Source of the DNA: Crotophaga sulcirostris
Lineage: Eukaryota; Chordata; Aves; Cuculiformes; Crotophagidae
Direction of reading: 5' to 3'
DNA length: 64,000 nucleotides
NCBI GenBank assembly: GCA_013397455.1
Contig: VYZB01000024.1
Span: 234,168 to 298,167 of the forward strand
Shown here: positions 24,230-35,700 of the stretch, one piece after another
How positions within the stretch are numbered: the first letter of the stretch is position 1
How the letters are laid out: every line of letters starts with the position of its first letter
Notes under the pieces: model-generated
The model's database searches: none
What the model saw: only the letters and a program-made list of their open reading frames with translations
Told to the model about the DNA's origin: nothing
Made by a program: the position numbers and the translations under genes

Positions 24230-27018
24230 CAAAATCTCTGCATCCCCTCATAAGGTACTTTCCTATGCCATTAAAAAGAGTTTCTAAAAAGGTTGGTCCT
24301 TTGCTTTCCTCTCAATGGATGTAAAAAAGAATATTTTAGTGCTTTTAGAAAATTGCATTCATTGAAAGCAGTATTTACTGTTTTATAGTAGAGTAATTAA
24401 AACATATGGGATTATCACCACTAAGTAAATTGCCTTTCCATGGTCTGAATTTTTTTTCACACAAAAATAATTATAGAAAATGTATTACTGTGTATTTGTG
24501 AGAGTGTGTAGGAAGAAAATGATTAATTATTCTGGAGAGGTATTATCATTCTATTACTATAATGGTTTTCTTTCTTGATGATATTCCTTAGATTACCAGA
24601 TCATTTAGGAGCTATATATCCTGCACACACATATACACAGGTACCTCATATGTACAGATCAATCGTGCTATATTTAGCATCTTCTTTAAAGTAACATGGC
24701 TTAAACTAGAGAAAGAATCGAGTTGCCTAACATATTCCAGGACCTATGAATTTTCTAAGTGGGTATCTCCAAGTGACAGTAACTTTAACAGTCAAATGAC
24801 CTCTAGCCATTATGAAAGACTGTAAAATTAGTTGTGATTTTGATTTAGCCTTTACAAAGTGACTATGACAGTCAAAATGTAATTTCTGGGTTTACTGTTG
24901 AAATGGAATTCTGTCCTCATGCTAGCATTAGTTTGGGTACCAGAGTTTTTTACTTGTATTTGGATTGTATGTACGTTACTGCTTCTTCTGTAAATAACGC
25001 GAACCAAACCACTGACCTTTCCAACTATTTCTGTCCTGGGTTATGGTTTAACAGCTAGAATAGGATTTGTGTTTACAAAAGCAAGCAACAGCCATACAAT
25101 TTGGTCTAATAAAAGCAATTGTCTTACTTTCTGTAACTTAGAATCTCAGACGACTGTGATTACAACAGTGTTACTGTCCTATGAATTTTAACGTATAAAT
25201 GCTATTCAGAGTAGGACACAGGAAAAGGGTAGTAAACAGGCAAACACATGAACTGGAATATGATTAGTGGGTATTTTCTATGCTGTCATTTATAGGGCAT
25301 CTCCTCTGTGAGTCAGCAGCTTTTCTGCTGTTACAGTTCCCTTCATATGCTTTTTCCTGTGTTGTCCAGCCACTCGGTCTTGTTTTTTACTTTCTCCTTG
25401 AAAACTCCTTTGACATCATAACCTTCTGTATGTGTGCATTAAAAATAGAACTTACAGAAACAGAGAAAGTACTGCGGGCTTTGTAGCTTGGGGCTTAAAT
25501 ACTTTACTCAGCTAAGTGGTGAAATGAATTGGAATCCCTTTTTCTAGATGAGGAGTCAAGTGATGCATGGAACTAGGAATGAAGATATGGAGAATGAAAA
25601 TAGTAAAAATTATTAGGCTTTCCCAAGGGAATTGAAGGACCTAATGGATGACTGAATAGCCAACAGCATACAAACTCATGGTCTATAATTCTGCAAATCT
25701 TTACACGAGGAATAGGTTATTCAGCCCTCTTCCTCTCAGCACAGTGATTCTACTCAGGAAACGCCCCATCTAATTTTTTTTTTTTTCAGTTATATGATGA
25801 TCAAATTTTCCTTTTCAATAATCTCCTGATTGGCACAGAACTCAGTATTGTCTCTAAAATTCTTCAAATACCTGATTGTTTCTTATTCAGTTTTAGTTCT
25901 TTATTATCCAAATTCCATTATGAAATAGTAGTAGATTAATCAAGCAATGAAAGATACCTTATATAGAGCATTAAAATCTGTGTTTTACACATATATGAAA
26001 CTGTTTCCATTGCACAAATACAATAAGTTCTTTAGTGAAGTGTACTATCAAATAATCCTAAAAGAAACACCGAGCCATGTTTTATGGTACATTATTGGAA
26101 AGAACTCTTTTCTTTTTTAAAATCTCTTTTCTGTTTCTTTTCAAATGTTTTGACCAAGGAGTATGGAATCTCCTTGTATTACCATAAAATACAAAGAAAT
26201 TCATGTGGACTGGAAAAGATAATTGACTGAAGGATGTATGATAATAGTTTTATTTCTTTAAAAAAATAAATGACAAAACGTTAAAGAGTATTTATCATGT
26301 GTCCTCATTCTGTTCCATTTACTTTACTTTGCCATCCCAAAGGAAATAAAATGCTGTCATTTGGTGTGATACACAGTGAGATGAAGGAGAAGAATCATCT
26401 TGTACTTTTATTAAAGATGACCTACAAAAGATATTTCTTCTAAATTGGGCTTCTGCCCTTTTTTGAGACGGAAAAGGTCAACAGAAAAAAACCCACACTT
26501 TTTTACTCTGGATCTTTCTTCCCTTCTTTCTCCAAAGAAATAAAACCACTTAAAATCCAACTTTTTGATAGCCATGTTTATATTTATCCAGTGCTGTTTA
26601 CCTCATATCAGATCTCTTTGTTCTTGCCGAAAAATCTATTGGGGTGGGTATAAGTATATAGGAAGAGTTACAAATGTACAGGATAAAGTAAAACTGCTCA
26701 TGGTGACATATGGAAGATTGGCCTAAATATCAAAGATATGAGATCTGCCTTGGAAGAGCAAAATTAAAACATTCATGTCCAAATGGCAAGACAAATTTTA
26801 AACCCCTGTTTGTGTGTTATCAAATATACTGTAGTCACAGTTTGAGATTTCAAGTCATAGTCAAGATTACTTAATGCATCATTTTAAAAGAAAAAAACAT
26901 TACCCAATCTTTTTGAAGACTCTGAATTTTGGGTATCTTTCAGTTCTGCCTAAGCCAGCCAGCCAAATAAGCACATCTTAAAGATTTTATTTTCCTCTCC
27001 TAAACAGTTCAGTTAGAG

Positions 27019-27214
27019 CAGGGGTGTCAAACCCACGGCCTGTGGGCTGAATCTGGCCCTCTACCTTGTTTTATCCGGCCCAGCACCTTGTTCGTACCCA
27101 GTGGCAGCACTGAGCTCCTTGTCCCTGCGCTCCTGCCAGCGCTGGTCGCCTGTGCAGCATGTGTTACGCTGCAGGAGCAGGAGAACAGCGGGAGCTGTGA
27201 GTTTGACACCCCTG
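27019..27214. mobile_element. Non-autonomous hAT (Charlie-like) element, 196 bp
   Basis: The element begins CAGGGGTGTCAAAC and ends GTTTGACACCCCTG. The outer 21 bases of the two ends are complementary at 19 positions. Both sides carry AGTTAGAG (27011-27018 and 27215-27222), a perfect 8-bp target duplication, which is the hallmark of hAT transposases. The inner sequence after the left end (GGCCTGTGGGCTGAATCTGG and a later ATCCGGCCC) resembles Charlie-type short elements. It is far too short for a transposase and has no coding remnant, so it moved with help from an autonomous relative. The identical flanks argue for a modest age. Orientation is undefined. Confidence 0.92.
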
Positions 27215-29026
27215 AGTTAGAGCAAAACTGTGCCTTTTCTCGCTGTAAATGTGGTGCTCGTTATGGCACCCATTCAACCTCCCTTTCATGGAGACAGCCT
27301 TGGCGGCAACAGTAAAATTATAATTGTCTCTCTGCTTATTATTCCTCTTATAATGAATCACTTTCCATTTGGTGTGTCAAATTTTGATAGTAGTCAATGA
27401 AGTTATGCTGAGAGAAAAGGAGAAAAAATGAGCTTGACGTTATGTTTCTATAATGGAGTTATGCATGTTTTCAGAGCAAAGAAGTAAGAAATTTCAGATA
27501 TATCTTTACTTCTTAAAGAGACAGCTATTTCTAAGTATCACTGAAGGGACGAAGAGCTTTATGTAATGTTGACATCTGTTTTAGCAATACCTCTGTTTTT
27601 ACTTAATTGTAAGAAGCCAAGGGTTCTCCCATTGACTGGAAATGGGAATCCATTCAAAGGCATCTGGTTTTCAATGCATTTCTGCCTGTATGAAGCAGCC
27701 AGTTTGATTGCAGAGGAAACTACCTAGAAATTAACCGAGAAATAAATTTCGTTTATTGTACTTCACCCCCGTAAGCTGTTCGTCAGTAAGTGGAAATCAC
27801 GAAACATGAAGCTCCAGAGAAACAGCAAGATCAGGATGAATATGATACTGTAAAGACACTGCCAAGTCTAACTAAAGAGATTAATATGAATACATTTGCA
27901 GTGCTAGTGAAAAATGGTGGCTGGAGCTTTTCATTTGTATATGCACAGCCTTTGCTTTGGTACAAAGTCAGAGAGTTTCTTTTGTCTTTCTCTTTTTGCA
28001 AGAATTGTTAAATCTTATATTACAATGTATTTTCGGGGAGAGCTTGCTGATCTTTAGCCTGTACTTATCCATAATCATTCTTTGATCTTCATTTCTTTTT
28101 TTCTTTAAGAGGATGTATTTCTCTTTGGTGGTTTGCCAGAACATCACTGCTAATGGATTTCTGGCATACTAGAAATTTTGCAATAGGAATAGATATAGTA
28201 ATGTCCGGTGGCCTGCAAATATATGACATGTTGCCACTTGAGTTAGGCAATTGCGCTGTATCCATGCTTGGCTCTTCCCTTTGCCTGTCTCCTTAGATAG
28301 ACTGTGAGAAAGATGCAGTTCATCAGTTCTTATTGAATGTGTTTGTTTTCCATATTTGGTGATATGACTGGGATAATTTTGCAGCTGGGAATCTGAAAGA
28401 CTAGAAGCTGATACTAATGAATTTCCGCCATTCTCTTGATGACCAGGTTCTTGCATGTATTTTTATGAGTCTTGAGCCTGTGAATGTCATTTGAGTTCAC
28501 TTTCATTTCAGTTCTGCTCCATCTGCATAGCAGAAATGAAGAGCTTTAGGCCCAAGCATACAGGTTTGCTGGCTGATGCTATTTCTGCCCTTCCCATGAA
28601 AGTCTGATTTAAGTTATCCTTGTGCGGTCTGAACCTTGTTCGAATGTCGACCTTACTGAGTGTTGGATTTCATATGCTCAGCTGCTGCTTGTTGCTAATA
28701 ATTCCTTCTTCATTTGTCCCACATGTTCGCAACTGGTTGTTTCAGCAGTATAAAGCTGGAATGTGACCTGTGGGTTTATCTGAAGATGAAAAGACGAGCC
28801 TTTCTTTATGATTATGCTTCTAACAAATGATTGAACATTTCAGGTTAAGACCCTGTGTGGTTTACCCCAAAAAGCTTGACAGATGAAGTTAGTGGTATCA
28901 GATTTCAAGGACAGAGTACAGAGAAAGGGTTTGTGGTAGATGCCTGAAAAAAGCAGGTGATGTGAGGTAGGGAGGAGTGTATCACTTTAATCTTTTGCAG
29001 TACTGATGCCAACAAAAATATGGTGC

Positions 29027-29743
29027 TGTCATGATTTAACCCTGGCCTGGCCTGAACCAGCAGCTAAACATGAGCAGTTGTGGATGGTCCCAATTCCTGT
29101 GCCCCACTTCCCGGGAAAGGGAAATGAGAGAAGACGACTTGTGGGTGGCAAACTAAAACACCTTTAGTGAAACAAAATAATAATGAAGAAAATACTATTA
29201 ATAAGAAAATAAGAAAACATACTAATATATGAAATCTCCCCTCCCCTCGATGACTGCATCGCCACAGGTGCTGCAGAGCAGGTCCTGGGCTGGACTCAGC
29301 AGGAGGGAGCTGGACTGAGGAGCTGGATTCAGGAATGCATGGACCCAGGATCAGGGCAAAAAGACAGACAAGGTCCTCACTCATCGTTGGCTGTCATAGA
29401 AGGGAGACTGACTCTTATGATCACTCAATTTTATACTGAGTATGATGTATATGGGATGGAATACTCTTCTGGTCAGTTTTGTGTCACCTGTCCTGTCTAC
29501 TCCTCCCTAGAGGTGCGACCCTTTTTCGCCTCTTTGACTTACGACACTCCACCAGCTTGAAGATGGCCTTGGATTCTATAGGAATAAGTATAAGCAATGA
29601 CCCTTCTGCATACCAATGTTATCACTTCTATAGAGAAACACGGTCTGAAAAATAAGCAGTTAACTTTTAGAAAGTGTAGTTACTTAGATGAGGCTTAGCT
29701 GAACAGTTAGAAAACTAATTCTGCTTTAGTTCAAACCGGAACA
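29027..29743 (-). mobile_element. Solo LTR of an avian endogenous retrovirus, antisense
   Basis: Read on the - strand, this is a full LTR of the same broad family as the one at 17.5 kb but a different, longer subfamily (717 bp). On the + strand it starts TGTCATGATTTAACCC, passes an A-rich zone at about 29155-29235 and a GGGATGGAATACTCTTCTGG block near 29454, and ends AAACCGGAACA. The flanking pentamers are GGTGC on the left and GGTGA on the right, four of five matching, as expected for a somewhat decayed 5-bp duplication. No internal retroviral gene adjoins it. It lies antisense to ADAM22. The subfamily was assigned from memory of avian LTR sequence rather than by a search. Confidence 0.8.
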
Positions 29744-32700
29744 GGTGAGTAGTTAAACTTGCTTTACTAATACTATATCTTTTGGGTTTGGGGCTGCGTT
29801 ATCTCCATGCCCAGGCACTTAGTGTGGTCTTCCTACTGATCTGATCTTCCTGAGGGACTGAAGTGTCTTCCTGCAGACTGAATACAAGTCAATACTGACA
29901 TATGTTCCTGTTCTTCTTTATGTGAGGAGTGTTGGATCACTTCAACAGTTTTTTTTCTTGTGCCTGATGATCTACATATACTTTGCTTTTGATCTTTGCT
30001 GGGGTGAGAAGGGGAGTACCAAGAAGAAAAGGAGTGCGTGACCCATATCCATGCTGTTCTCCTGTGGAAGCAGGTAGGCTTGTCCCCGTTTCTCAGCCTC
30101 TTGTCCCTGCAGAAGCAGATGTACAGTTGGGCTAGAGAGGGGCGTATTAGACAGGAGAGATTTGTCATGTGCACAGCAGCGCAAAACTAGTGTCCTGGAG
30201 AACTGCTTTGTACTGGCAGACAGTGACTTTGTTATCATGTATGTTAAGAATTGAGATATTGCCTCTAACAATGGTGGGAACAGTGGGAAAGAAAGTGAAG
30301 ATGTGTAACTTTATTTAGTCTTGGGAATAGTTAAGTTTTCTAGGATTTACAGTTTTAAATTTATTTTACGTTTCAGAAGTTGCTCCAAGAAATCTTATTT
30401 CCCTTGCTGGTACATACCAGCATATCGCATAGAAGAGTCTTATCTTTAATAATAAAGTTTCTGATAACCCAGTGTGTAAGTATCCCTATGCCTGTGCAGG
30501 GCTGAATGCTGCGTGATTATGTGTTTTAAAACCAAATTTCAGAGACGCTATGGCATTTCTCCCTAAGTGACCTGTTAACTTTTTGAACGGAATTTTTTTC
30601 CTTGCAAACTTACTCAAGCTCTTATTCCTGGATGGGCTCATGATTGAAATATAGTCAAAAGAGTTCGTCATTAACTGTTTGAAAAAGTTGTATTTTATTT
30701 TCCTCCTTCCTTAGAATATCATGTAAACATTCACTAAAACAAGATTTTCATGGAAGTACAAATGAAGGAGAAAACTTTGCTGAACGTCTCCTTGAACTGC
30801 AGTGCAAGTTAAATTTGAGGAACGCTGAGCACTCACTGTTTCTATTGACTTTTTGGACTTTGTACAGAAAATGACCTTCAATCAAAGAAAAAAATAGAGT
30901 AAAATTTACATAGTCTATTGATATATATTTATCTTTGAATCATTGTGACAGCCTTCATGTTGGTCTGTGCTGTAATGCCAGTGGATTAGATCTGTACAGT
31001 TCCACTATTAGCTAATTGTATAATTCACTTGGAATAGGTAGAGGCTGTCAGTTCAAAGAAACATGTATTGTCCAAGAGTTGTTCGCAAATAGCTCCATGA
31101 ATTGTATTACTAACTTTCTAACTTCAGTAACATTCTCTGTGCTTTAAAAAAATAAATCTATGTGTATGTATATGCACATACACACGGAGGGGCATTTCTG
31201 CCCTCCCTCTCTCTTTATAGGTAGATCTGCACTTAAGATTTTAAGTAATTCTTGCATGACTCCTATTCCTAATAGCAGCCCAGAAAGATTGTTATTTGCA
31301 ATTGAATTGTCTAGACATTGTCTGAATATGCAGACAATAGAGCAATGTAGGTATTGCAAATTCTGGACTTGGCTTCTCGTGTGGGAGATATCCTTGAACA
31401 CCTACCTTCTAGCAGGATTCTTTTGAGTTTCCTGCTTTACATTTCTGTCCCAATCTCCACCCCAAATGAGCAGACTGAACAAAAGGCACTTCAGCACTTC
31501 AGAGAAGTGAAGTCTTTACTGCTTTTATTTCTTCTGCAGATAAATTCTAAAGATTGGTTCCTTTTTTTTTGAAGAAAATATCTACTTTTGTTGTGGTTTT
31601 AGTTCTTGCACCTTGATAATTACACAGATAATTCCTGAGAGCAACTCGCATTTCTCATGAAATGAACATGAGAAAAACAAAGCAATTACTGCTTGGTCCT
31701 TGCAAAGCCTATCAGAAGAAAGGATTTGGCTTTAACTACATTGGTTTAAGACAATATGACTGAGATAAATTTTTTTTATTATCTCTGCACCTTTTTGTGT
31801 CCTGGAGAAATTAAAGCAGCAACATGCAGACAACAATGGTGACATTTTACTCTGCCAGCAGGAATAAGCAAAGTATTCAAGCTGACCTTCAACAAGGAAA
31901 AAATATGGACATTTTCAGTGATTTTGGTATACTGAAAGCAGCTTTAAATTGTTTTCAGAATTGTTTGCAGGTCACTGTGAATCACTGTGAACATAATCCC
32001 ATCACCCCGTGTTGCTGATAACACAAGTTCCTTCTTACATGCACTGGGAGAAGGAAAACCACCGTGGTGTTGCCTAATTGACAGTGTGGGCGTTGGGGGA
32101 ATGAGCAAATAATGAGTTGTTCTCCATACTGTTGGTCCAGTAGCCCTTTGGTATTTCTAGGCAGAAGTCTGCTTGTGAATTCAGACAGCTTAAAGATGTG
32201 ACACGGCTGACACAACACGAGTGTTGTGTCAGCCGTGTCACCACAGCAGAAAAAGGAGAAGATGCTAATGGAATTGCACATGGGCTAAAGCAAACTTAAT
32301 TATGCTTCTGCACTTGGACAACTGCTGCCTTTCAGTTCTGCTTTATCCAATCCTAATAGCTAGTTTTCAGTTATACATTTCATATTTTCCCTATTTAGAC
32401 ATGTGTATAGCATAAAATAAATGTTATATGTCAAATTTTTCTCTTGGATGAGCATCAGTCGTTCTGGCTGACTTCAGCAGCAGCCGCAGGCAAACATCCT
32501 AAAAAAGAACTTGGACCCCGATCTAAAACCCCTTTTGCTGCATCCTGTGTTCCAGGAATGTGTATCTCCCTGTATCTCTCCTACAGCACTTACCAGCACT
32601 GCTAACAAGATACTTTCAGTTGTCCTTGGAAGGCCCAACAGAAGGAGCTAAAAACTATATGGAACTAAAAGGCCAATGTTTGAGCACCTTTGATATCTCA

Positions 32701-35700
32701 GACCCTGCTTTCTCAGCTGCCACCTAACCAAAGCATTTAGGATTTTGTAAGTGTACATGGACATCTAATATCCTAAACAGAGCAGAATGATCTTAAACAC
32801 CATCCATCTGTAGGAGCTGCTATAGGCAGGCTTACTGGGATAGTGTGTTTTGAATAAATTTTAAGTTGCATTTTTATGCCTTGTTAATGTGTTTTAACTA
32901 TGTAGCCACGTTTTCCCTGGGGTTTCTAAATGTAGCTAACAATCTCCGTTGTGGATTACTGTTGTTACTGGAGGGAAGAGGCAGAATACACCTCTCAGCT
33001 GTCAGCTTCAGAGGACTCTATCAGAAATCAAGAATCCTTTCCCCTCCTCTTCGACCATATGGCAACCAAAATCTTCCAGTTCACTACAAAGGAGCCACGA
33101 GATAAAGGAATTTAAATTGCCAGTCAAAGAGTAGACCAGAGTAGGGAATAATCAATATACAGAGAAGCCACCTGCAGAAGCTAAAAGGCTGAAGCGGCGT
33201 TCGGTATTTCCCAGCAGATACGATAATAATTTTATGCTGTTGTAAATGGGTAAAGCAAGATTGCCTGCTTGCTGGTGAACTGGGAACACAGCTGTCAGTA
33301 AACTGAAGCTGGCATAAGAAATGTTTCTGTGTTTTGACGAGTTTCCCAATTTATTGTGAAGGAAAATTCACTGTACCTGATAAAAGGGCTTGGACCAAGT
33401 TTGCCACCCCAGCTGGGGGCCCAGAGTAGTTGGCTGCAGAATTTTCCTTTCAGGTGTGATGGTTGTTTAGTATGTATAGCAAATCAAAAGCTTTCCAAAC
33501 ACCCAGTTTTTAGAGCATGGTCCTGGGATGTGTGAAACCTGGTTTGAGGTTTCTTCTGCAAATCAGCCTAAGTAGAGATTTTTAAAACAGATCTGCTAGC
33601 TGCCTTGTTTTCTTAGGCATCCATTAGTGTGTGAGAGCTGATATTGGGTAGGTGCTAAACTGAGACAGAGAAAAGCTTCAGTAATCTATGGCAGCTGTTC
33701 AGGGGTAAGGCTGGTGTCAGCGTTAGTCTGAAGAACAAGGATTTGCTGGTACAGTGTCTAAGAAAAGTTAGATTAAATTAGAGGATGTGAACAGGTAAAC
33801 TCTGGTTTATGAGTTATTTTTTTTGCTTTGCTTTTCATTACAGATACTTCAGATATGTGTTGAAATAATTGTTATTATTCAAACTGTGATCCTGTTCAAT
33901 AATTTTCAAATAAACAGTCATATTCCCAAGTTGTATAATCAGTGGATAATGAGATTATTTTGATATAATGCTAGGGTTACCTTTAGTGGTGTGCAGGAAA
34001 GCCAAAGTTTGTACCTTCATTGACCCTTGGTATAGTGATCAGTGAGATATTAAGGATTGTCTCAGGAAAATTTGCCTGTTAACAAGTGTTTTCAAATAAA
34101 GTTTGTTTTTCTGGTAAGGATCCATAGAAACTGTCTCTCTTTAATGCGAGATTGAGTGATCCTGTCCAGTTTCCTTTGTATAAAGGTAGTTTTCTCCCTT
34201 AGTGCAAATTGAATATCTTTAGGGTTATTGTTTTTTTAACTGCAAAATATTTTAAAGGTTTTTTTTACAAGTTTTAAAAAGTTTTTAGAATTTTAAAAGT
34301 TTTTTAAAGGCAAAAAGAATTTTAAATACAAAATTTAGATAAGAAAAAACAGCAATAAAGTAATATCAGCACCCCTAAAGTGTGAAGCTGAACATCCAGT
34401 AAGAAACAAGGAGAGTTTTAACCACTTTTGAAAAATGTCATCTTCATTTTTCAGCCAGTGCCCAGTTCAGAATAAGCAGGACCTTCTCATTGTCAACTGA
34501 CTATTCTCTTCTCCTTTAGGGAAGTTTGTTTGCCAGAATATCACACAGCTTTTGATTTCTTTCAGCATCAGTGCACCTGGGTTACAGAGGAGGCAGCTAA
34601 TGCTGCTGTGTTGATATTGACATCATCTTCTCATGCTGGTATTGGTAGATCTCAGAAAGCTTAGAAAGTGGTTGCCTGCTTTTCTGCCCTTGCTGTAACT
34701 TGGTGCAAGCACTTACCTGTCACTGCTATTGCTTCTTCAGTTGTATCCTGTCTATCCCTATATTGCACCCATTGATTTTTTTTTTTCATTATTCAATCTA
34801 ACTAAATTTTTTTTCATTTTTCAGAGAGGGAGAGAGAGTGCATTCTTGTTGCCCTGATATCACTCTAAACCTGGCTATTCGCTGTTAACCTGGGCACTGT
34901 TTTCTGCTTGTCAGCAGTCACATGCAATGCTTTGAACAGGATAGCTGGAGAAGCTTTAGATTTCAGTATTTTTCCAGTGCACTGTCTTTGTAATAAATTT
35001 TTCTTCAGCTCTATGATAGTGAATATGATGGGTCTCTAGGAATAGACACTTTTCAACTTTAGGGACAATACTTGATGCAAGAAAGCATGCCCTTTACTCA
35101 GGTGCCTTTCTGAACTCTTCCAGTGTGAGTACCACAGTTATGTGGCTTGACATCAAGAGTAGCATGATATTGCTCTAGTAGTCTCACAAGTGATTTTTTT
35201 CAACAGTAGTCCTCCTTCTTCCCCACAGACTTTGTCTGGCTATTTTTTAGCTCCTGTGCTGCATTTTCTCTTCTCATATATAGTTTATTTTGCCCAGGAC
35301 ATTTGTGTCCTTCAACTTCTTCATAGCACATTAATTTTAAATTGCATTTGCACTTGGAAAGAATGAACTCTCTCCATGATGGAGACACAGGAATCTGAGT
35401 AGCCAAAGGATGTTTTTGTCTTGCCCTAAACCTTTGCTGAAAATTTTAATGTGGTTCTCTTAATTTGTACATTTACCTCTTTTGTTTTTAATTTGTTACT
35501 CCTCTTCCTGGCACTAACTCATAGACCTACTTGTCCAGGCACGTCTCTTCTCCCTCAGTGATTTTCTCCTCTGCTTTTTCTGCCCCTTTTTAAATTTTTT
35601 TCTCTTCCACCAATTACCAATGTGAATCATGATTTTGTTCTTATTTATTGTCTTTTGTATTTTTGTACACGTAGTTACAGTGTTGTCTTAGGGTGTTTTA

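Larger units (their letters stand above)
18047..27010. other. Intronic stretch with nothing recognisable except short repeats
   Basis: No exon or clear transposon was recognised. A 16-bp palindrome (19456-19471) and a short TA repeat (24214-24229) are listed separately. T-rich runs occur near 19840-19852 and 25776-25789. The most GC-rich part is about 20100-20980. It may hold an old degraded repeat, but I could not name it. The longest open frame is 124 codons on the - strand (21248-21622), with no recognisable domain. Confidence 0.45.

Noticed and set aside
32198..32241. microRNA precursor at the palindrome
   Set aside because: The loop is only two bases and the stem stops abruptly at 21 bp. 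A precursor needs a larger loop and a stem of about 30 bp or more.
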